Origin: Desulfobacterales bacterium
GTDB lineage: Bacteria > Desulfobacterota > Desulfobacteria > Desulfobacterales > SpSt-501
Direction: 5' to 3'
NCBI GenBank assembly: GCA_030834695.1
Contig: JAUQXK010000080.1
Span: 1-46,471 of the forward strand
DNA: 46,471 nt
A model generated the notes under the pieces. It was not told where the DNA came from, did not search any database, and saw only the letters and a program-made list of their open reading frames with translations. Made by a program: the position numbers and the translations under genes. Within the stretch, counting starts at the first letter, position 1, and every line of letters starts with the position of its first letter. This document shows positions 41,921-46,471 of this stretch, piece by piece.

Positions 41921-43342
41921 CTACCAGCCGCGCACCAGAAAGTCATGAATCGAATTGGCGGCGTTGCGGCCCGCGCCCATGGCGAGAATCACGGTGGCCG
42001 AGCCGGTCACGATGTCGCCCCCGGCCCAGACGCCTTTCTTCAAGGTCTTCCCGGTCTTGGGATCCGCCTCGATGTAGCCCCACTTGTTGATCTGGAGGTC
42101 GGGCGTGGAGCTCGTCAGCAATGGGTTCGCGCCGGTGCCCACGGCCACGATGCACAGGTCGCAGGCCAGCTCGAACTCGGAGCCTTTGACGGGAACCGGC
42201 CGCCGCCGGCCGGAGGCGTCCGGCTCGCCCAGTTCCATCTTGATGCACTCCATGCCGGTCAGACGCCCTTTATCGTTGCCGATGTAGCGGGTCGGGTTGG
42301 TGAGCAGGAAGAACTCGATGCCCTCCTCTTCGGCATGGTGAGCTTCCGCGGCCCGCGCGGGCATCTCGTCGCGCGAGCGCCGGTAGACGAGACGCACCCG
42401 GTCCGCCCCCAGGCGCAGGGCCGTACGCGCGGAATCCATCGCCACGTTCCCGCCGCCCAGCACCACGACATCCTTGCCGCGCGGGATCGGGGTGTCCACC
42501 TTCGGGAAAAGATAGGCTTTCATCAGGTTCGCCCGGGTGAGGTATTCGTTGGCGGAGAGAATGCCCACCAGGTTTTCCCCCGGGATGTTCATGAACTTGG
42601 GCAGCCCGGCCCCCAGCCCCAGGAAGATGGCCTGGTAGCCTTCGTCGAAAAGTTCATCGAGGGTCACGGTCCGGCCGACCACGGCGTTGCAGTCCACCCT
42701 CACCCCCAGGCGTTCCAGGAAGTTGACCTCCTGAGCCACGATCTCCTTGGGCAGGCGGAACTCGGGAATGCCGTAGAGCAGCACCCCGCCCGGCTTATGG
42801 AACGCCTCGTACACGGTCACCTCGTGACCCTTCTGGATCAGGTCGCCGGCCACGGTCAAACCGGCAGGGCCGGCGCCGACCACGGCGATTCTCTTGCCGG
42901 TGGGCGCCGCCTTGGAGGGCAGGGCCCCGGTGCCGTGCGCCCGCTCCCAATCCGCCGCAAACCGTTCCAGGTTGCCGATCGCCACCGGCTCGCCTTTCTT
43001 GGCCAGAATGCACTTGCCTTCGCACTGGCTCTCCTGGGGGCAGACCCGGCCGCAGACCGCCGGCAGGCTGTTCATGGTCCAAATGTGGCGAATGGACTGG
43101 GTGAACTCGCCCTCCTTGAGGAGCTTGATGAAACCGGGAATGTCGATACCGACCGGGCAACCGTCGACACAGCCGGGGTTCTTGCACTGCAGGCAACGCG
43201 CCGCCTCCTCCTTGGCCATTTCCGGCGTGTACCCGGTGGGCACTTCGAGGAAATTCCGGGCGCGCACTTTGGCCTCCTGCTCCGGCATCCGCACTCTGCT
43301 TTTTTTCTCTTTCTTTTCCTTCGGGGCGGTTCCTTCCGACAT
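41921..43342 (-). CDS. NADPH-dependent glutamate synthase small-subunit-like protein / NfnB
   Basis: A 473-residue Fe-S flavoprotein related to the glutamate synthase small subunit and the large subunit of NAD-dependent ferredoxin:NADP oxidoreductase (NfnB/SudA). Two N-terminal Cys clusters (CLQCKNPGCVDGCPVGIDI and CGRVCPQESQCEGKC) bind [4Fe-4S]; AVVGAGPAGLTVAGDL binds FAD and VLGGGNVAMDSART binds NADP(H). Adjacent NfnA makes the electron-bifurcating role likely rather than glutamate synthesis, since no large glutamate synthase gene is present. GGAGGAA precedes the ATG at 43342. Confidence 0.9.
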   Translation of the reverse strand: MSEGTAPKEKKEKKSRVRMPEQEAKVRARNFLEVPTGYTPEMAKEEAARCLQCKNPGCVDGCPVGIDIPGFIKLLKEGEFTQSIRHIWTMNSLPAVCGRVCPQESQCEGKCILAKKGEPVAIGNLERFAADWERAHGTGALPSKAAPTGKRIAVVGAGPAGLTVAGDLIQKGHEVTVYEAFHKPGGVLLYGIPEFRLPKEIVAQEVNFLERLGVRVDCNAVVGRTVTLDELFDEGYQAIFLGLGAGLPKFMNIPGENLVGILSANEYLTRANLMKAYLFPKVDTPIPRGKDVVVLGGGNVAMDSARTALRLGADRVRLVYRRSRDEMPARAAEAHHAEEEGIEFFLLTNPTRYIGNDKGRLTGMECIKMELGEPDASGRRRPVPVKGSEFELACDLCIVAVGTGANPLLTSSTPDLQINKWGYIEADPKTGKTLKKGVWAGGDIVTGSATVILAMGAGRNAANSIHDFLVRGW

Positions 43343-43398
43343 GGCCTTCCTCCGGTGTAACAATCTGAGATTTTTTATATTGTAATTTTTTCAAGGAT

Positions 43399-43440
43399 AT
43401 AAATAACGGCTGTCAGGCATTATCGACAGCCGTTATTTAT
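43399..43440. promoter_or_regulatory. 16-base-pair perfect hairpin spanning the nfnA stop codon
   Basis: 43399-43414 is the exact reverse complement of 43425-43440, giving a 16-base-pair stem with a 10-base loop. The nfnA stop (43433-43435) lies inside the stem. No U tract follows, so it is more likely a message-processing or stabilising hairpin than a complete terminator. Confidence 0.6.
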
Positions 43441-44275
43441 GCCATGATTCCTCCAGCATGCAAAACTCGTTGTGGCACATTTTCTCGTCTTCGCAGTAAG
43501 CCTGCAGACGAAGCATCAACTCATCGAAATCCACTTTGTGGCCGTCGAACTCGGGGCCGTCCACGCAGGCGAACTGGGTCTTGCCGCCCACCGACACCCG
43601 GCAGCCGCCGCACATCCCGGTGCCGTCCACCATGATGGGGTTCAGGCTGACCATGGTGGGGGCGTTATATTCCTTGGTCAGCTTGGAGACGAACTTCATC
43701 ATGGGGACCGGGCCGATCGCCACCACCAGGTCGATCTTTTCCTTGTCCAGGATGTCTTTGAGGGCGTTCGTCACAAACCCGTGGCGGCCATAGGAGCCGT
43801 CGTCGGTACAGACGTGCAGTTCATGCGAAGCGGTCTTCATGAAGTCTTCGAGGATGAGAAGGTCTTTGGTCCGGGCGCCGATGATGGCGATGACATGGTT
43901 CCCGGCCTGCTTCATCGCCCGGGTGATGGGATGCAGCACGGCCACCCCGGTGCCGCCGCCGACGCAGACCACCTTGCCGAGCTTTTCCACGTGCGTGGGT
44001 TTGCCCAGCGGGCCGATGACATCCTGATAGCCCTCGCCCACTTTCAGGGTCTTGAAAAGGGCCGTGGATTTGCCGACGACCTGATAAATGACGGCGATGA
44101 TGCCTTTTTCAGGATCGGTGTAGGCCATCGTCAGCGGGATGCGCTCGCCGTTTTCATTGGCCTTGAGGATCACGAACTGGCCGGGCTTGGCTTTTCTGGC
44201 GATCAGCGGTGCCGCGATTTCATTGAGCACCACGGTGCCCTGGGACATTTCCTCACGTTTGACGATTTTAAACAT
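43433..44275 (-). CDS. Ferredoxin-NADP reductase-type subunit, NfnA-like
   Basis: A 280-residue protein of the dihydroorotate dehydrogenase electron-transfer (PyrK)-like family, matching NfnA/SudB. A FAD domain (GQFVILKANENGERIPLTMA, about 32-51), an NAD(H) domain (GGGTGVAVLHPI) and the [2Fe-2S] cysteines GMCGGCR...FAC near 220 are evident. With NfnB it bifurcates electrons between NADH, NADPH and ferredoxin in anaerobes. It is upstream of nfnB with a hairpin between. Confidence 0.9.
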   Translation of the reverse strand: MFKIVKREEMSQGTVVLNEIAAPLIARKAKPGQFVILKANENGERIPLTMAYTDPEKGIIAVIYQVVGKSTALFKTLKVGEGYQDVIGPLGKPTHVEKLGKVVCVGGGTGVAVLHPITRAMKQAGNHVIAIIGARTKDLLILEDFMKTASHELHVCTDDGSYGRHGFVTNALKDILDKEKIDLVVAIGPVPMMKFVSKLTKEYNAPTMVSLNPIMVDGTGMCGGCRVSVGGKTQFACVDGPEFDGHKVDFDELMLRLQAYCEDEKMCHNEFCMLEESWHK

Positions 44276-44447
44276 GTCGCGCCTCCACTTCGGACTATGT
44301 ATCCGGGTATGCGGAATGGATTTTCAGCAAACGGTCAAGGAGGTCATATTCTCAAAACACACCAGCGAAATCAAGGCAAAAAGATTGATCTCCGGCAAGC
44401 CGGGTGTTAAAAAATCCGGATCGAAAGCCCGACCGCGACCAATCCGG

Positions 44448-45239
44448 ATGAACCGCATGAACTTGTTCGACAGCCATTGCCATCTCGACGACCCCTCCTA
44501 CCAAAGCGACTTCGACGCCGTGTTGGATCGCGCTCAAGCGGCAGGCGTTTCACGCATGATGACCATCGGCGTCACCCTCAGGACCTCCCGCATGGCGGTC
44601 AACCTGGCGGAAACTCGGCCGGGTGTTTACGCTTCCGTGGGCATACACCCCCACGATGCCCACGAATGCAGCGACGATATCCTGGACCGGCTGATCGTGC
44701 TGGCCCGCAGCCCGGCGGTTCGCGCCTGGGGCGAAGCCGGCCTGGACTTCAATCGCATGCACTCGCCCCGGGATGAGCAGGAAAAATGGTTTGTGCACCA
44801 GCTTGAGGCGGCGGCGGAACTCGGCCTGCCGATGATTTTCCACGAACGCGACAGCCAGGGCCGCTTTCTGGAGCTGCTCCAGACCTGCCCCCCGCCCGCC
44901 GGAGGCGCGGTGATCCACTGCTTCAGCGGCACCCGGGCCGAGCTGACGCGTTATCTGGACATGGGCTACTACATCGGCATCACCGGCATCGTCACCCTGA
45001 AAGAACGCGGTGAGCCCCTGCGGCGGCTGATCTCCCTGATCCCGTCGGACCAGCTCCTAGTGGAGACCGACGCGCCCTACCTGACCCCGCAGCCGGAGCG
45101 CCGCCGCTCCCGCCGCAACGAGCCCGCCTTTGTGCGCTCGGTCCTGCTCAAGCTGGCGGAGGTGCGCCGGGAGGACCCGGCGGAACTGGCCCGGATCGTG
45201 TTCGCGAACACCTGCCGCCTTTACCGGATTGAGGGTTGA
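44448..45239 (+). CDS. tatD: TatD-family metal-dependent hydrolase
   Basis: A 263-residue TIM-barrel DNase-type hydrolase. SHCHLD near residue 8 supplies the HxH metal motif; GIHPHDA, GEAGLDF, HCFSG and ETDAPYLTP give the remaining ligands and catalytic residues. TatD proteins cut or trim DNA or act in nucleotide repair. The start is ATG 44448 or 44457; the frame is open far upstream but not conserved. It diverges from the nfn genes. Confidence 0.93.
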   Translation: MNRMNLFDSHCHLDDPSYQSDFDAVLDRAQAAGVSRMMTIGVTLRTSRMAVNLAETRPGVYASVGIHPHDAHECSDDILDRLIVLARSPAVRAWGEAGLDFNRMHSPRDEQEKWFVHQLEAAAELGLPMIFHERDSQGRFLELLQTCPPPAGGAVIHCFSGTRAELTRYLDMGYYIGITGIVTLKERGEPLRRLISLIPSDQLLVETDAPYLTPQPERRRSRRNEPAFVRSVLLKLAEVRREDPAELARIVFANTCRLYRIEG

Positions 45240-45244
45240 AAACC

Positions 45245-45691
45245 ATGATACTCGCTGAAGGATACTGGATGCAGGCTAAATGCAGGGCACTCAACCGGCC
45301 GATAACCCGCTTCGGGTTTTTTATGATCGTCATGATCCTTTCCCATACCCTCGGAAATCCTCCGCTGGCGGCTTCGGGGTTCGCAATGTCTGATTCGCTG
45401 ACCTGTACCATCGAGACATCGTCCACTCCGGCTGAAATCGGGAAGAAGATCTCGCTTAGCGGCCTGACGACCGCCGCCCCCCAGGTCGTTTTTGAAAACC
45501 ACGTGCGATCCTCCATGGTCAAACTTTTCGAATCCGAGCAAACGCTCGTCATCCAGCTGGTCGCGGCCATCAGCGGCAGCATCGACACCCTCGTGATCGA
45601 CAAGCGCACGGGCAGGTTCGCGCACGCCGCCGCCGGTTCTTTTCTGGAGGTCCACGCCGTCGCCGAAACCGGCAGCTGCCGCCCGGAATGA
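45245..45691 (+). CDS. Hypothetical exported protein
   Basis: Not recognised. A protein of about 148 residues with a signal-like hydrophobic stretch (RFGFFMIVMILSHTLG) cleaved near PLAASG, followed by a beta-rich domain with a hydrophobic repeat of Ser and Thr. It begins just after tatD. Two starts are possible (45245 and 45269); the second has AAGG seven bases upstream. No pathway can be suggested. Confidence 0.6.
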   Translation: MILAEGYWMQAKCRALNRPITRFGFFMIVMILSHTLGNPPLAASGFAMSDSLTCTIETSSTPAEIGKKISLSGLTTAAPQVVFENHVRSSMVKLFESEQTLVIQLVAAISGSIDTLVIDKRTGRFAHAAAGSFLEVHAVAETGSCRPE

Positions 45692-45734
45692 CATAGGCTG
45701 TAACCTGTTAACCGATAACAAGGCAGAGCAGAGA

Positions 45735-46214
45735 ATGGACAGGACTGCGGAATTGCACCGGTTGCTGGCGGAATACCGCAAGATGGAAAGAGCGATGACC
45801 CGTCTCGAAGACACCAAGAAAACGTTGAGAGCCGCGCTTCAAAGGATCCTCGAGGAAGAAGGCGAAAGCATCTTCCTTGCGAATGTCGATGACGAGCCAA
45901 TCATTCTCGAGCTGAAGCCCCGCGTGGAAATCCGTTACAACGAGGATCTGCTGCGGTCACGACTGGGCCAGGACTACCACCGCATCCTGCAGCCGGACCT
46001 CGCTAAAATCAGACAGCACCTGGCTGAGCTGGAATCGGACCTGGCGCCTCACCTGGATAAAATCGGCTCCCCGTCCCGCGAAAAAATCCAGCAGCTGGTC
46101 TCGAGCGGTGAAATCCCCATGGACGCATTTCGGGGCGCATTCCAAAAAATCCACAAACCCATCCTGTTCGTGAAAAAACCGCCGCCGGGCGGATGGGGCA
46201 GCCAAACCCAGTGA
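45735..46214 (+). CDS. Hypothetical coiled-coil protein, 159 residues
   Basis: Not recognised. The first 45 residues (LLAEYRKMERAMTRLEDTKKTLRAALQRILEEE) form a likely coiled coil. The middle is a mixed alpha/beta stretch and the C-terminus is basic and proline-rich (VKKPPPGGWGS). No signal peptide or membrane segment is seen. The ribosome site is poor (GCAGAGA). The start is 43 bases after the previous gene, so the two may be co-transcribed with tatD. Confidence 0.6.
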   Translation: MDRTAELHRLLAEYRKMERAMTRLEDTKKTLRAALQRILEEEGESIFLANVDDEPIILELKPRVEIRYNEDLLRSRLGQDYHRILQPDLAKIRQHLAELESDLAPHLDKIGSPSREKIQQLVSSGEIPMDAFRGAFQKIHKPILFVKKPPPGGWGSQTQ

Positions 46215-46471
46215 CGCGGGGCACCTGGCGTTTGGCTCGATTCGGCCAACAGCCTGAAATGAGGCCGCAAACGTTCCATCCCGAGCAATGAGGCTGCTAT
46301 TTTTTGCTTGTTCTTCAAAGGCAAGCAGATGATATTGAACCGGCAACAAAATATATTCAATTGCGGCCATATCGCTCATCGGCGGGGCGGGTTTTCGGCC
46401 GCAGCGCGCCGCAACCATCCGTTCAACGAACTAGCGTACGGCAGCAAGCCCGCTTCATATGGTTCCGGACA
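46215..46471. other. No gene seen at the window end
   Basis: The last 257 bases hold no supportable coding frame. A minus-strand frame at 45957-46418 overlaps the hypothetical gene and has no recognisable features. A weak 6-base-pair stem (TGCTTG with CAAGCA, about 46306-46328) is preceded rather than followed by a T run. Confidence 0.4.

Noticed and set aside
45957-46418. A 153-residue minus-strand open frame at the window end
   Set aside because: Most of it is antisense to the coiled-coil hypothetical gene and the composition is shadow-like.
1-46471. CRISPR arrays, tRNA or rRNA genes, prophage or toxin-antitoxin cassette
   Set aside because: No regular spaced repeats, no tRNA or rRNA sequence, and no phage, integrase, toxin or antitoxin genes were recognised.

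Overview
The window is about 46.5 kb of GC-rich chromosome from a Gram-negative, probably anaerobic bacterium, most likely a Desulfobacterota (deltaproteobacterial) sulfate reducer or close relative. This is inferred from gene content: NfnAB-type electron-bifurcating transhydrogenase subunits, TRAP and Liv transporters, a LarA-type enzyme, cytochrome bd under an Rrf2 regulator, rubrerythrin-like and PflX-like proteins, Lnt, and small inverted repeats of a kind I associate with this group. No rRNA, tRNA, CRISPR array, integrase or transposase was found.

Region 1 (346-16511): a minus-strand run of fourteen genes reads, in transcription order, fchA, ftcD, hutU, hutI, TRAP dctP-dctQ-dctM, aconitase X large and small subunits, a LarA-family protein, then a Liv-type ABC transporter (binding protein, H, M, G, F). 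A divergent GntR/UTRA (HutC-like) regulator faces it across a short control region. That region has a minus-strand sigma70-like promoter and a perfect 8-4-8 inverted repeat at the predicted start site. The run looks like a urocanate/histidine-type catabolic operon extended with two solute importers and a racemase/dehydratase pair. HutH is absent. HutI has lost two residues usually essential for imidazolonepropionase chemistry, and HutU lacks a usual glycine-rich motif, so the true substrate may not be urocanate.

Region 2 (16665-22850): cydAB with an Fe-S-type Rrf2 regulator upstream, then on the plus strand a PflX-like radical SAM protein, a rhodanese-rubrerythrin fusion and a SelD-N-terminal-type flavoprotein. 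Together they suggest oxygen, sulfur or redox defence.

Region 3 (22964-32152): mixed metabolism: 6-phosphogluconate dehydrogenase, a DUF1786 ASKHA-like protein, a DinB-family protein, an MFS carrier, a beta-CASP metallo-beta-lactamase RNase, DUF192, a GH17-like hydrolase and an ATP-grasp ligase.

Region 4 (33017-36253): an ECF sigma factor, zinc-finger anti-sigma factor, DUF3106 protein and a His/Tyr-rich secreted protein, with a plausible self-recognised ECF promoter, followed by a cyclophilin-like protein and a small hypothetical. Two perfect-consensus sigma70 promoters, at 32444 and 36306, share the same inverted repeat with identical spacing.

Region 5 (36542-46214): lnt, prfB (with its programmed +1 frameshift) and an HD-domain gene; the PiT/DUF47 phosphate module; nfnB and nfnA; tatD; and two hypothetical genes. 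The gene-poor stretches longer than 300 bases (1-345, 32153-33016, 41511-41920) are described individually.
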